A DNA stretch of 64,000 nt from the NCBI GenBank assembly GCA_036785705.1, contig JAWUZG010000176.1:321501-385500 (forward strand), written 5' to 3'. This document shows, piece by piece, positions 36,871 through 48,945 of the stretch. The DNA comes from Acanthornis magna (taxonomy: Eukaryota > Chordata > Aves > Passeriformes > Acanthizidae). Under the pieces are notes generated by a model. That model was not told where the DNA came from. It saw only the letters and a program-made list of their open reading frames with translations, and made no database searches. Numbering within the stretch: position 1 is the first letter of the stretch; every line of letters starts with the position of its first letter. A program made the position numbers and the translations under genes.

Positions 36871-38325
36871 GAGAGGCACTCAAGAGTGCTGACTACTAAA
36901 TACAGGCTTGAGAGCTTTTCAACAAGGTTGTTCTTCAGACACTTCCTTCTTTTCATGCCTGTTCTCAAGCAAGTTTCATTTCACTCCTGTTTTGCTAATT
37001 ACTGTGTCCAGTTCTGCTCCCATCACCCCAGGCCTTTGGCTTGCCTACTCCACACACAGCTTCTTTACTTGCTGAGAAATCTCTCCCTCACAGTTATTCC
37101 TCATTTAAATCTCTCCCTACCAGCTGTCTTACAAACCATACCAAGTTGTTGATAAAGATAGATTTGTCCTACATAATCAGGTGGATCTCATCTCTTCCAC
37201 ATAGCTATGGATCCCTGAAGAGGGTTCAAAAATGCTATAGTTATCTTTATTTTCAGCTTGAAATACTATACACCAGCTTCACTTGCTCAAAGAGTCTTCT
37301 AAATCCTTCATGTTACTTTCAGACAATACAAGGTGTTTTGTTTGATTCATTAAATTTACAAGAGGAAAGTCCTTCTCAGGTTTCTTATAGCAGCATAACT
37401 ATTTCTCTGTATAAAATATTAAGCAACAGAACTGCTAGTTTTAAAGGAGATATTGATTCTACAATTACCTCTGTTCTCTCAGTAAACATTCTGGAGATCT
37501 CAAGTATTCATTCTCAAACACATTGTTTCCACTGTAAAATGATGCTATGTGATTACCACATGCAAAGACCCTCTGGGCAGCTCATTACAACTGCAAACTG
37601 TATGAGACATTTGATTTAATATCTCGTCTTGGTATGATGTGATCATTAAGATTACAGAATGCCTATAGCCAAACTTAAACAAAGACATAAAAACCCACAT
37701 GCAGTTTTATTCACACATCTAGATTCTTCTGGCAGACCTAGATGCAAATAAAACTAAGCTTATATTTTTGATCAGAGTTGCCACCTATGCTTTTCCCATC
37801 AGAAATAATTCTACATTAGCTGGTGAAAGGACTAGGTTCCCTAACATGACACTTTTCCTCTCATCTATCTTTATTACAGCTGTCATTGTACTTCCAATAA
37901 AATCAGTTGGATTTTCACTGGCATTGCAACAGAAGCAGAATCAGATCAATTACTTCAGCAGCTCTCCTGACCTTTGTAAACTGCAGCTTAGCATACAGTG
38001 GGGAGGGGAGGTGTAGGGAACTGAGTCTTTACAAGGCTCTGAGGTGACCTGGAGCAGAGTGATGCTATTTGGAGCATCCAGCACGAGTGCCTGGCACCCA
38101 GAGTCCTGAGGAAGCTTTACCTCTCCTACACATCTGGGCCTGCCAAGCCTGCAATCAAAGAAAACTTTAGACAGCTTTTATAAATATCGGAGACCAAGCG
38201 GCCAAATGGTAAACTCAGGGGATACAGTGTTTGTTGCGGTAGCTGAAACCATCTCAGAGGAACCAAGAGATCAAAAAGCAGCAGCATGCTGGTGGGACAA
38301 CTCTGAGGTGTGAAATACCCTCTGA
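36871..38325. other. Unique DNA with the window's longest Met-initiated frame, not called a gene
   Basis: A 192-codon frame lies at 37,041-37,619 on the plus strand. It is Ser/Leu/Thr-rich, shows a short internal echo (LPHSYSS and LPHSYGS) and matches no family I know. It has no recognisable promoter or splice context. In an AT-rich region a frame this long can arise by chance, so I do not annotate it as a gene. Confidence 0.5.
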
Positions 38326-38770
38326 GTGTTGGTTGAGTGGTCTCTCCCTAGTTATGCTAATCCTCCTGGGATGATTGGTTGTTGTTGTATCATTGACTCC
38401 ACCCGTCCCTTCCCCTCATTGGTTCTCATTGTATCACACACTCCACACCTCCCTTCTTCCCATTGGTTGTCATTGTATTTCCCCACCTCCTCCCTAACCC
38501 TATTGGCCCTGGACCCCTATATCCGTAGTCTCTCAAAGTGGTTCTTCCTCTTTCGCTGCTGGATCCCTTTGAAAGTAAACACTATCGGAACTCCACGCGT
38601 CTGGGCCCTCTGAGTTCTTTGTCTTTGGTAAACGCATTGAGCTTTTTATAAGCTCTGGGGGGTGTGTGTGTGACTGTGCTATCCATCGGCACGGGTAACA
38701 GAAAAGGTCTGCCTGCACGGTGTCGGAAGGACCGGCTGGAAGTGTCTGTCTGAGAGATCGAGACACTTTG
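38326..38770 (+). mobile_element. Probable retroviral LTR with phased CCAAT boxes (borders uncertain)
   Basis: Four ATTGG (inverted CCAAT) boxes sit at 38,374, 38,418, 38,462 and 38,502, that is 44, 44 and 40 bp apart, each in a similar 44-bp unit. A TATA-like CCTATAT follows at 38,516-38,522. Further downstream come a GC-richer leader-like stretch (CACGCGTCTGGGCCC near 38,594), TTTTTATAAGC near 38,643 and a TG-repeat. This order of enhancer repeats, TATA and leader is what an LTR U3-R-U5 shows. I could not find matching TG...CA ends with a target duplication, and the element may start upstream (about 38,230). A cellular promoter is a less likely alternative. Confidence 0.6.
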
Positions 38771-41054
38771 AGAACACGCAGAGATCAAATCTCACCCCAC
38801 CACCACCACGCATTAAGTGTTGCCTTAGCAAAAAGCCCTGTGCCTCTACCACTACCACCAGCTTTGCAGCCATGGGGCTTCTGTTAAACCTCACAAAGGC
38901 TTTAGCATGATCTTTGAAGAGGCAGAGAAAGAGGAAACTTTCTGTCCAACTGAGGTGTGGCATGCAGTTGACATTTGTTGAAGTAGATCCTACTTCTGCT
39001 AAGATTACCTCAGATTTTCAGTATCTCAATTATTTTGACGAAAATGAGCTTTATTTTCTTCAGAAACAAAGGGATTGTGAGTGCTTTAAAGAAAATATTA
39101 ATTTATAGCTATTGTTGAATTTGAACCAGGTGCCTTTCATCAAAGGCCTGGTTTCCTGGTAGAATTTAAATAGCTTTTAAAGAGTAGGATGTTGTTACTC
39201 CTTAACATGCACTATAGATTTTGCTACAGGTGTTTGTTTTGCCCTTTTTTTTTCTATTATTGTTGGTGATGGTTTTGGGTTTTTTATAGTTTTGGGGTTT
39301 TTTCTCCTGGTTCCATTTTTATTCCTTTCTATCGGTGTCCAAATCTAGCTACCAGCAGTCAAAGGTCATGGTCAAATTTGGTTCCCACCTGCAGGTAGTC
39401 ATCCTTCCCTTTCCTCCTCTCCTCCACCTTTTTTTTCAGCCATACTAAACATGCCTGTTTGACAAAGGAGTAATGAATATTGATTTTCAAGATAAGTTTT
39501 TTAAAGAGTGAAAAAAAAAAATAGGATTCAATCAAACTGTGATTTTTTTTTTTTTAATGAGTCTATTTTAATGTGCTAGTGGCATCTGACTAGAAATCAT
39601 GTCCATATAAGGGTTTGGATTTGCTGAATTTTTTGTGACATTTGCTATCAGATGCAGGAGGTGGCTGAATGTTGGATAGAAGAAGCACCCTACTTTTAAG
39701 CAAACTAGTTTATTTAAATGTAAAGCGGTCAACCTACTAAGAGATGCCTGGAAGCCAAACACCGCTGAGGAGTGCTAAATGTACTTCAGAAAACTAAGGC
39801 AGAATGACTGTTCATGTAATACTGCATGAAGTTTCTATTGCTATGACCATTTCCCATTCTAGCTAGACATCATAGGTGTGCTTAAATTGACAGGAAATTG
39901 CATTGTAATGATGATATGTAAACCATTACCTGGTGTAAGTGACTCTCTTGTGTATGATCTCAGTTTCACCCTGCAGAAGTTGTTACAGACAGATTTGCCA
40001 TTGCCTGGAGGCTAGAAAGTTTGAAACAACCAAAGGTTTATATTAAGCATGGCACATCCTTATACCCACTGGTTTGCAAAGTTATTTCATGCAACCTTCA
40101 GAAAAGTGCCTCTAGCACTTGAAATGATAGTCAGATTTGTTTTTTCTTAGACTCCATGGGGATTGAGCTTCTCTTCAAGTTCTCTGTTAAGGAGATTTTT
40201 GCTATCTTTCTGATCAGCTTAATTTTTTTTTCCTTTATTTACTCTTCCTAATAGTAATTTTCCTTGTATGGATTATACACTGTATGCAAACTTGCGCAAC
40301 TGCTATGGTTCAATCTTCAACAAAGACTTAAAAAACACACATCCTTAGTAACTTCACTTTCTTATTTTTCGTCTGAGAACTTTGCTTCCAAACTTTGTTC
40401 CAGCATTTTAGGAACTTTAAATTCTGACATCTGCTTGCAGCTCTGTGACTTTGCCTAAGCCAGGTTTTGGGGTTTTTTTCCCCTCCTGTTCCTAGGCAAT
40501 TGCAGTAGCTGTCAGCACATTGCCAGGTAGCTAGGGCAGTACCTAGCATCTCAGACAGCTCCTTAATGAAAGACCCATGCTGATCCTTCCATTTATGCAT
40601 TAGATCATTGACTGATCTAGGACTCACCCTAGACCTGCAAGGCACAACAGTCTTGTTTTAATCAGCTGGAGCTCCCAGAAATGAGCATTCACAGTGCAAG
40701 AGCGCTCTAACATGGTTCACATTGCACCACTTCCTCCAAACATCCAGCACACTGCCCTAAACTATTATATTTATAAAAGAAGATTTCTGAAGAAGCTATT
40801 ACAACAAATATAACCTTTTAGCAGGGCCATGCTATCCACTTACAAACAATCAGGGAGCATACAGAAAGATGTGCATGTAAAACATAGTTTCACTCTTTAG
40901 CTGAACAGTGGATAAATCCCAGTACTGTCTCCTAAAATTGGATAAAATTCAGCTTTAAAGGTATAACTTTACACCAGCATCAATCTTATTAAAAAAAACC
41001 TTCTTACATTTTCCTGATAAAGGTTAAATTGATTTGATTGATCGATAATTAAAA
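38771..41054. other. Unique AT-rich DNA, no gene seen
   Basis: No recognised gene. It has T-rich stretches near 39,248-39,300 and 39,542-39,556. A GC-richer patch at 40,450-40,660 is not identified. Confidence 0.5.
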
Positions 41055-41838
41055 TGTCTGTGGTACAACAAGAAAGGACACTGCAACTCTGCATTTGTTT
41101 CCAGTTGGATGAGCATCAGGGGAGGATTGTTCCAGAGCGCTGAACACGTGTCAGAGACTGGACAAGTTTGGTGTCTTGAGCCAATGCCTGTATGTGTGTG
41201 GCTTGGGATGTGCCAGGCCTTGCTTCTGATGAGACAGTGCCCTGCCCCCAGCCCCACGGCCTGGCAGAGCTGTCAATCAATCATTCGATCAATCAATCAA
41301 TCAATCAATCACACAGCGGGGTGGTGCTGACCCAGCCCCTGACTGGCCGAGTGACCCGAGTCCCACCTGAGGGATGAGCCCACGGAGGGCCAAGGGTTTA
41401 AAAGGGGTTGACAGTGAGGTGGCCATTCCTCTGGACCCTGCCTTCTCCTGAAGTTTCTAACTCACTCATGTTGGACCCCAGAAGTTGGTAACTGTGTGTT
41501 TTTCTGTACCTTTTCTGTCTTTCTCTCTCTTCTCCTAATTCTCTTTTCCATTGAACATTTTTGGACAGCTTAGTATCTTACAGGTTTAAGGGTTTCTAGG
41601 TTGAATAGGCTAAATAAATGCTAAATTAATGCTAAGCAATGTTATAACAAGTGTTATATTTAATTTGGTGCTGTATTTACTCCTTTGTCTAAGTTTCCTT
41701 AATTTTCTGTATTTTCTTTTGTGCGATTTTTAGCTCTTGAGAATATCTGGTCAGTGTTTCTCCTTTGAGTCTACTCAGAATAAAAGAACCTTGGTTTAGG
41801 CTGTATATTAAGTGTCTGGGGTGTAAGAATACGCAACA
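41055..41838 (+). mobile_element. Possible LTR-like segment with TATA-like and AATAAA signals
   Basis: About 780 bp whose composition changes sharply from its flanks. It holds a GC-rich 5' half, GTTTAAAAGGGG at about 41,396-41,407 (TATA-like), a pyrimidine-rich middle and AATAAA at about 41,780. Putative ends are TGTCTGTGG and GAATACGCAACA. The layout is LTR-like, but no target duplication is visible at these ends and I do not recognise the family. An unrelated old insertion is possible. Confidence 0.4.
41273..41311 (+). repeat. (TCAA)n tetranucleotide microsatellite
   Basis: About nine TCAA units with one interruption (TCATTCGA). Confidence 0.95.
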
Positions 41839-42989
41839 TATTTATAGGTCTTTCTTCAAATCAAAAATGTCTTATTTCTTTCTTTTCTTTTCCTTCTTTT
41901 CATTGTGGATGTAGTTTACTACTAATATAACAGAGAAAGATTTTTCTACAAATATAAGCCAATAGCTGTGCCTTCCAAGCAATGTTCATTAGGGGTTTAT
42001 TATATTTTTATGTTTCAGCTGTGCATGTGTAGATATGCATAATATTCACCTATGTACTTTTTTACTCTTCATTTTTTTATATCTGACTTTAAAGAAACAT
42101 TTTTTTACTTATTTCTCTGGAACTGTGTTCATCCTCCATCATAACAATGGACTGTCCCAACCCCATGTGATACTTTTTGTGTATGTTTTCTATACATCAG
42201 TTGTGTAAGGAAATATTCTAGTCTGTTTAATGTTTTTCTGCATTTCTCAGTGGTTTCACTTCTATATGGTGAAAGTTTTGCCCCACTAGTATCAGCAGTA
42301 TTAGCACTGGCTTTTGAACTAACCTGTAACTGAACTGAAACTGTGATCTATTGTCCTTGGACACTATAATGTTTTTGTCATTCTTTTATATTAAACAGAT
42401 AACAAATCTCTGTAAAGCTTCCAACACAAAAATTATGCTTTGTGGAGGCAGCCACTCACTGATGTCAGAGACCTCAAGATTTCACGCAGTATTTTTAATG
42501 CTAGGGCTTGAAATCACACCTCAATTGTAAACTTTCATATCTCCTCAATGGGTTAAAAATGAAGTGCAGAGAAAACAACATTTTATGGCTTCAGAAATGC
42601 TCTTGGTGGATCTTAAAATTTGCCATTTGTCTGGGGAAATATAAAAACTGCATCATATTCAAATGAGGAGCCTGTTCTTTGAACCAGAACTTTTCCTTGA
42701 CCAAAATTACTAGCACACCAGGGCTCATAAGACACCTTAACAGTGATGTTTAAACTCCTTGCTAAGGTTTTACGGAAGTATTCAGATGTTTGAGTATATG
42801 TGTATAATTTTTCTAGTCAGGCAAAACCATAGATATATCTGTCTGACTGTAAGCATGGTGGTCTGAGCTCAGCTGAGAGCCAAGCACACAAACAATTCCT
42901 TGTCACTGCTGCTCCTGCAAGACAGAGATACGGAGAGAGTATACAGGAAATAAGACAGACAAGACAAACAGGCCAAAATAAAATATAGA
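41839..42989. other. Unique AT-rich DNA, no gene seen
   Basis: No recognised gene, RNA or transposon. Confidence 0.5.
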
Positions 42990-43165
42990 ATGCTAAAAAA
43001 CAAACAAAAAATCCCCCAAAAAACAACAAAACCCAAAACAAGCGAACCAAGCCTAAACCAAAACAAAAAGCAACAAAAAACAACAACCAGCACCAAACAA
43101 ACAAACAAACAAACAAACAAACAAACAAACAAACCAGCCACCACGAACAAACAAACAAAACCCCC
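42990..43165. repeat. CAAAA-rich tract with (CAAA)10 array
   Basis: A/C-only low-complexity DNA. Positions 43,094-43,134 are a perfect CAAA array of ten units. The Thr/Lys/Gln-rich plus frame and the Cys/Leu/Phe/Val-rich minus frame are simple-sequence translations. Confidence 0.93.
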
Positions 43166-43536
43166 AGAGGATCGGAGAAAGTGACCTGCCTGCAATGGCA
43201 TCACCAGACTAAAATTCAGATGCCAGCTCTTCTCGAAGCAGAGCTCTGATTAACACCAATCTCAGGGAAGTAAATTCAGAAACCTGTATGTGAAAATGTA
43301 TAAGGTGTGGTACATTATAAACAATATCAAATAGTATTGAGATTCAAGCAATTTTGCAGAGAAATGTCCCCAGTGTCTGTTCTCATTTAATTAGTATCCT
43401 CTCCCCAGTGTTTTGTCTATAAATCGGGGGCTAATCACCTGCCCAGACACATTTTGTTTGAGTACTTAACTGAGTCACTTTCAAATTGTTCCAAACTGCT
43501 TCCTTGATTTTTTTTTTCCTCCTTTGGAACACACAC

Positions 43537-43537
<1 letters not shown>

Positions 43538-43583
<46 letters not shown>
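43538..43583 (+). repeat. Poly-A tract, 46 A
   Basis: An uninterrupted run of 46 A. No retroposon body is recognisable upstream, so it looks like a mononucleotide microsatellite, not a processed-pseudogene tail. Confidence 0.95.
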
Positions 43584-43586
<3 letters not shown>

Positions 43587-43599
43587 AGAGAGAGAGAGA
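43584..43599 (+). repeat. (GA)8 dinucleotide array
   Basis: Eight perfect GA units directly joined to the poly-A run, forming a compound microsatellite. Confidence 0.95.
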
Positions 43600-46500
43600 T
43601 CAATTAGTTTCCTATTCTGGAGGAGAAAAATAAAAGTCTGAGAACCTCTGTGCCACCTGCCTGAAGCAAATTTGCACTGTTGAGTTATATCAGACGATTT
43701 TAAACTTGAAGTAATGGCATACCCTTGACCACAGCAGCATTAATGGCTCTGCTAGAATTGCAAATAATTTTATATATGTTGGCACTAAGACACTGTGAAA
43801 AACTAACGTAAAGTAGTGATGAACTTGCTACTGCTGTCAACCAAGGATGTTTTTGGGTTGCAATGAGGGCACAATTTGGATGTGTAATAATGCTCTGAAA
43901 ATGCAAGGTGGAATATAAAATACTGGGCAGAAATGGAAAATGATCAATTAGAAACATTGCCTGAAACCATTAAACAAACATCAGCAAACTGAGGAAATCT
44001 AGAAGGATGACAAATCACTTTGATCACAGTTTAGAGTTAGTATTTATGGATTCAGACACAATGATAGGTAATGTAGTAGATTTATATAATGCCATTTATT
44101 AAGGTTCTCATTTTCATGTCTTCTGAATAACATTACCATACTTATTTTGCTCCCATATTTTTACTTAAAACAAAAATGCAAGTTGTAACTTGATTATGCA
44201 TCCATGAATGATGACATACAACACTTCTGAAGGATTCCTTTAGTGCAGAAGGATCATTACAGAATCTGCAGATCATCTGAAAGATTCTGTGGAGTGTCAC
44301 TACTGTGATATTAAAGGGGACAGGTCATGCCTGAACTACTGTTGATACAGACACAGACTGGTCAAAAATCCTTCATGTATCTCATAACATTTCATCATTC
44401 AGGAATGGCTGAGGACAGATGTTTTCCATCCAACTGATAGTATTTTCACACTGCTTTCATTAAGCTGTCATTTAAAAAACTGCTTCAATTTGTGGCCCCT
44501 TTCTGCTTTGTTAGTTTTAATGTATCTCTATGTACCCGGTATGACAAGAAAGGTTGCCTTTGTTCTAGTGTATAAATTTACTAGAAATTAGAGCAGACTC
44601 ACACAATTACCTACACTAAGTCTGAATGTAATCATGCAGTACCAACAGGTTTGGGCAAGAACAGTCTTAAGAATTTGCACTTATTTATGGTCTAATTTGA
44701 AAAGCTTTAAAATGTATTAAGGCACTGTGAATTCAAACATTTATGCAACTCTGATTTGAAGGAACCAGTAACTGTGATTTACTAATGCTGTAAAACACAT
44801 TGTTCACTGAGCACAGAAAAGGAATGCTTCAGTTTGTCCCAAGTAGACACTAAAGAAGATTCAAAAGCAATAGTGATTTAGGAAGTACAGCAAATCAATG
44901 TTTATAACCAAATGTTTATTGAACCAAATAAGCATCTGGAAAGTTTAGAAAGGTGCAGACACTTGGGTCTCAAAGTTTGCAAATGCTGAGAATGTGATTT
45001 TTTTTCTTTCAGAAATTCTATTTTTGTTTTTCTTGGTCTCAGACATTTTCTGTTCTTGTAAAATGTTGCACTGAGGAGCTATAAATGTACAAGGGCAATA
45101 AAATATATGTTTCATAAGAAAAAAGTTTTCAGAAGTTGTGCTGCAAAACAAGAAATGGGAAATTGCATCATATATGTTCAGAACAACAACAACAAAAAGA
45201 ATATCTTATTTCTTTTTCATGAAAATGTAGAATAAGTAAATCCTGGAGTTTTGACATGTTTAGAAAAGTCTGCATCCCCAAGATCAGGAGAACACAGCTT
45301 AAAATTTAGTTCCTTGTTGTAAATCAGAGAGCTGCCCACTCATGCATACGTACATGTGAACAAGGATGAGGAGAATGGGATGGCATTGCTTTCTCTCTTG
45401 CAGTCACACTGGAGCAGAGCTGATGGAGAAACTCTGGCCTCTCTCCAGGTGTGCTTCCAGCAGAGCCACATGCTGTGCCTTGGTCCTGATGCCACCAGGT
45501 CACATACTGCAGCAAATCCCTGCTCTGCAGAGGCACAGGCAGCTTTAGGGAGCCACAGAAAAGTGCCAAGGACTGCGCAGTTCCCTAACGTACATCAACA
45601 TATTTATATGCATCTTATGTTTCTAAAACTATCTATGGATAACTGTGGAGGGACTGGGTGAGGTGAGGTGGGGGAGGACAGAGGGATGGAGGGAGGAATA
45701 AAAACAATGCAGAAAGGAAAGAAAAAAAATTTAAGAGGAAACATTTCGCTTAACATCTGACTTCTCTTCCTATTAAAAAAAAGAACCAACACCAAGGATC
45801 CAAACCTAGGTGTTCCAAACCTAGGATCCCAACTAATTTGATAAGCACGTTTTTGTGCTAAGATGGGTGATGACAATGGTATCCTGTCTCATATGAGCCT
45901 TCTGAGGGTGTATGGATTTTAAGAAGTGCCCAGATACTTTGATAATGAGGAATCAAAATTTTAAAAAAATAAAATTCAGTCTGGCGGTGAGAAAAACATG
46001 CACTGAAAATGGTCTCCTAGTTCTCACTGGAAGTATAAGAAATGTATGCAAATAATTGATCTCCCTTTTCTTTTTTGTTTGAAGAAACTATGAACCTATC
46101 AGATTGCAAAAGCACTAACTGAGGGTTTTGATTTGTTGAGTGTCGGGATTCTTTTTGTTCCTGTTTTTGTGTAAAGTTCTTGGTACTTTTCATAATATAA
46201 CTGCAATAGGCCTCGATGTAAGTGTTGTTGCCTGTGTAGAGCACTGATTAAAGGATGAGAGCTCACTTCTGCTATCGGTTGTACACCACTCCACTTGGTC
46301 ATTTCCCCACCCTGTTTGCCACAGATTGATAAAAAGATTCGAGAACAGATTTATGAGATGAAAATCAATTCTGAAAGTTTCATCTATTACATTAATTTAC
46401 TTAAGGCCAGAGTCTGCTTCACTCTTGAGAAGTATGATTTGCTGGAACCCCTCTCCCATGTGCGCCCTGAACAAATTAATGTTCTTAGGCTCAAAAATTT

Positions 46501-47534
46501 GGACAGTCTTGCACAGACTTCATAAATACTCTCCGTGTCTGTGCATTCATAGCAAATGTAATATTGCATTGCACATTATTCCAGCAAATACTTATCCACA
46601 GAATAATTTAAAAAAGTTTTTGCCGTAACTTAGCAACCAGTAAATTTCTGTAATATCCATGTAGAGAGTGTTTATTAAATCTTCTCCTGTAGAATTACAT
46701 GAAAACTATTTAATACAAAAAGAAACCTTCTTAATAAGACTAAACGTTAATTGAATTTCTCCCATCTTTGAGTGAATACAATGTGTAATTATTGACTTGC
46801 ATATATTCCTTCCAGGAGTGCTTTAGTTTGACTTTTAGTACATATCTCTATTTTACAATTCATTTTTATATTTTTCTTCTCTTTTAAAGTTAAAATTCTT
46901 TCACACAATTCAATTTTACAGAAAGTTTTTACATTCTGTCTTTATTCCCACTGCAGTCTTTTTATCCATATTTTTACCTTTTCTTTGAACACATTCAATT
47001 ACACTATATGGGGCTTACTTAATACCATATCCTTTATGTTGCAGCAGAGAGACTTTAATATATGAGGTTCTAAAGCTTAATAATTTCCTTCACACAACAT
47101 TTCTTTCATTCCACATAACATAAGTTTCACTGATGGCCGTAATTTGAAAACCAAGTTATTGTCTCTGTTCTTCACATCCACAATTACTTTAGAGTTCTAC
47201 AATGTAATACTCCATTATTTGGATCAAATGAAGTAACATTAATTTCTCACCCCTCAGTTCATCTGTATGTGATGAAACACACCCTGATAGGCACAATCAT
47301 CTGAAATAAAAAAAAACCCTGCTTTTCAGTTTATGATTTTTGTTTTTTTCTAGAACTTTAAAAAAACTTTGAACAAGATTCATTTATAATGTGTGTGTTT
47401 ATGTCTGTCTATTAGTCTGTCATTGGCACACAGCTGATTTGTAGTTTCCACATTGCAGAAAATACAGGTCAGGTTATTTGTACAAATTTGTCTACTTATG
47501 AGTGCTTACCTTCAACCTATTTGATGACTGATAA
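43600..47534. other. Unique AT-rich DNA, one weak exon candidate
   Basis: Nearly 4 kb with no firmly recognised gene or transposon. A slightly GC-richer stretch lies at 45,320-45,660. A weak candidate exon at 46,325-46,525 is discussed in the findings. Confidence 0.5.
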
Positions 47535-47611
47535 AAATTTATTATCCTTTACATAGACATGCAAATAAAGATGGCTTGAATTATCCAGTTTGCAGCAGAA
47601 GTAAAATGAAG
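47535..47611 (+). repeat. Left arm of a 77-bp near-perfect inverted repeat
   Basis: The reverse complement of 47,674-47,750 matches this arm with 3 differences in 77 positions. The arm holds an octamer ATGCAAAT at 47,559-47,566, the classic POU/Oct site. No target-like duplication flanks the pair and the arms resemble no transposon I know. Confidence 0.95.
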
Positions 47612-47673
47612 AAAATAACTGAGATATGTTTTTTCAGCCCCTCTTTATTTAAAGCTCATCCAAATATTTAGAC
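47612..47673. other. 62-bp spacer (loop) of the inverted repeat
   Basis: A/T-rich unique sequence between the two arms. It would form the loop of a hairpin if the region is transcribed or single-stranded. Confidence 0.9.
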
Positions 47674-47750
47674 CTTCATTTTACTTCTTCTGCAAACTGG
47701 ATAATTCAAGCCATTTTTATTTGCATGTCTATGTAAAGGACAATAAATTT
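47674..47750 (-). repeat. Right arm of the 77-bp inverted repeat
   Basis: Mirror of 47,535-47,611. The octamer occurs here as ATTTGCAT at 47,719-47,726. The whole structure spans 216 bp. Confidence 0.95.
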
Positions 47751-48631
47751 AGCGTAGCTGGCTAACGAGTTGTGGCACTGGGAGAGAATCCTCCTGAATG
47801 TATAAAGTTTGGACCAAATATTCTAGGGAAATATGTTTCATTTGAAACACTGACACTGCTTCTTTCAGTCTTGTCCCTGTATTACTAGAAAGAAAACCAT
47901 GTAAGGCAAATTGAATTAAAGTAGAATTTTTAAAAATATAATAAAATATGCTGCTCAGTAATAACCACAAGCATCTTGGTGTTTTACAGTAAAAAGGCAA
48001 AATTTAAGGTGGGACAAACTTAGACCTGATTTTCAGCACCCAACTAAGACCAAAATTCTTAGTGAGTTTCTATATTTTGTATATTTATTCACTTTAGTTT
48101 CCAGCAGACTTAACTTTGAATAAACTGCCCAATTTCACTTCTCATTTATATGCCTTTCCAAATAGGATTCAGCAAATAATCAATTGGGATAACTAAATCA
48201 AAGCTGATTCGAGGCATGTGCAAATTCCCATTTTATATTTCCTTAATCATAGTTGTTTTTGTATTGTTTATCTATTAAGTTGCTGCATCTGTCATCCTTG
48301 TGAGGCCCAGGTAACTTTCTTAGTTGCCTGAGTTGAACTGGGTGATTCTTTTTTAAAGCTTTAAACTATTTGAAGGAAATGTCTTTTGTGTATATTGTTC
48401 AACACAGAAAAAAAAATCCTGTCTCACCAGGTCCTATAGCTGAAATGGATTAATAATTCCCATCTAGTATATGTTTGAGAATATATTAATTCAGTTAGTT
48501 GTCACCATTCAGGCAAGAGCTGACAGGTGGTTCTTGAGCTAACATCTACATTAAACATTAGTCTTTATTTAACTGTGCCCTATCAGTTTTCTCTTTTACT
48601 TCATAGTTATGCTGCCTTCTCTGTAACAGCC
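47751..48631. other. Unique AT-rich spacer
   Basis: No gene or known repeat recognised. Confidence 0.5.
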
Positions 48632-48945
48632 TGCTGTGGTTTAGGAATAGTATTCCCAAGTTTATTGCTTCCACCAAAACCCTCCAAACCAAGCACCACT
48701 CACTCACTCTCCCCTGTCCCTGACTTCGCGGCATGTTGAGAGAGGAGAATTGGAGGCAAAAAAGGTGAAGACCGTGGGTGGAGATAAGAACAATTTACTG
48801 GAAACAACAATGAAATAAGAAAATGAACAGTAAGGGCAACAATATTAATTGCAAAAGTGTACTAGACAGGCAAGGGATTCACATGCAAAACACCCCCACA
48901 GAGCCCGACCTGATCGCCACCACCGTACCCCGACCTGTGAGAGAG
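48632..48945 (-). mobile_element. Partial LTR (family C), minus strand, truncated
   Basis: On the minus strand it ends TTCCTAAACCACAGCA, matching the end of the LTR at 31,142. Shared blocks are antisense AATTTACTGGAAACAACA (decayed from a TTTATTAGAAACAGG-like region), ATAAGAAAATGAACAGTAA near 48,815 and GGGATTCACATGCA near 48,874. The 5' half of the LTR is not recognisable, so the copy is truncated at about 48,945. The CCCCTT array of the other copy is absent here; CACTCACTCACTCTCCCC occupies the same place. No target duplication can be tested because one end is lost. Confidence 0.8.

Noticed and set aside
35721..36880. GAGGCA near both ends of the long LTR as a target duplication
   Set aside because: The left copy is more than 10 bp away from the inferred LTR start, so it does not flank the element properly.
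37041..37619. 192-codon open frame, the longest Met-initiated frame of the window
   Set aside because: Ser/Leu-rich, no recognisable domain, no splice or promoter context; compatible with chance in this base composition.
43094..43134. Regular repeats considered as a CRISPR-like array
   Set aside because: A simple CAAA tetranucleotide array without spacers; the window is vertebrate nuclear DNA.
42817..43204. Cys/Leu/Val-rich minus-strand frames
   Set aside because: Antisense of the CAAA/CAAAA tract.
45796..45832. Duplicated TCCAAACCTAGG flanked by GGATCC
   Set aside because: A tiny tandem duplication with no further structure.
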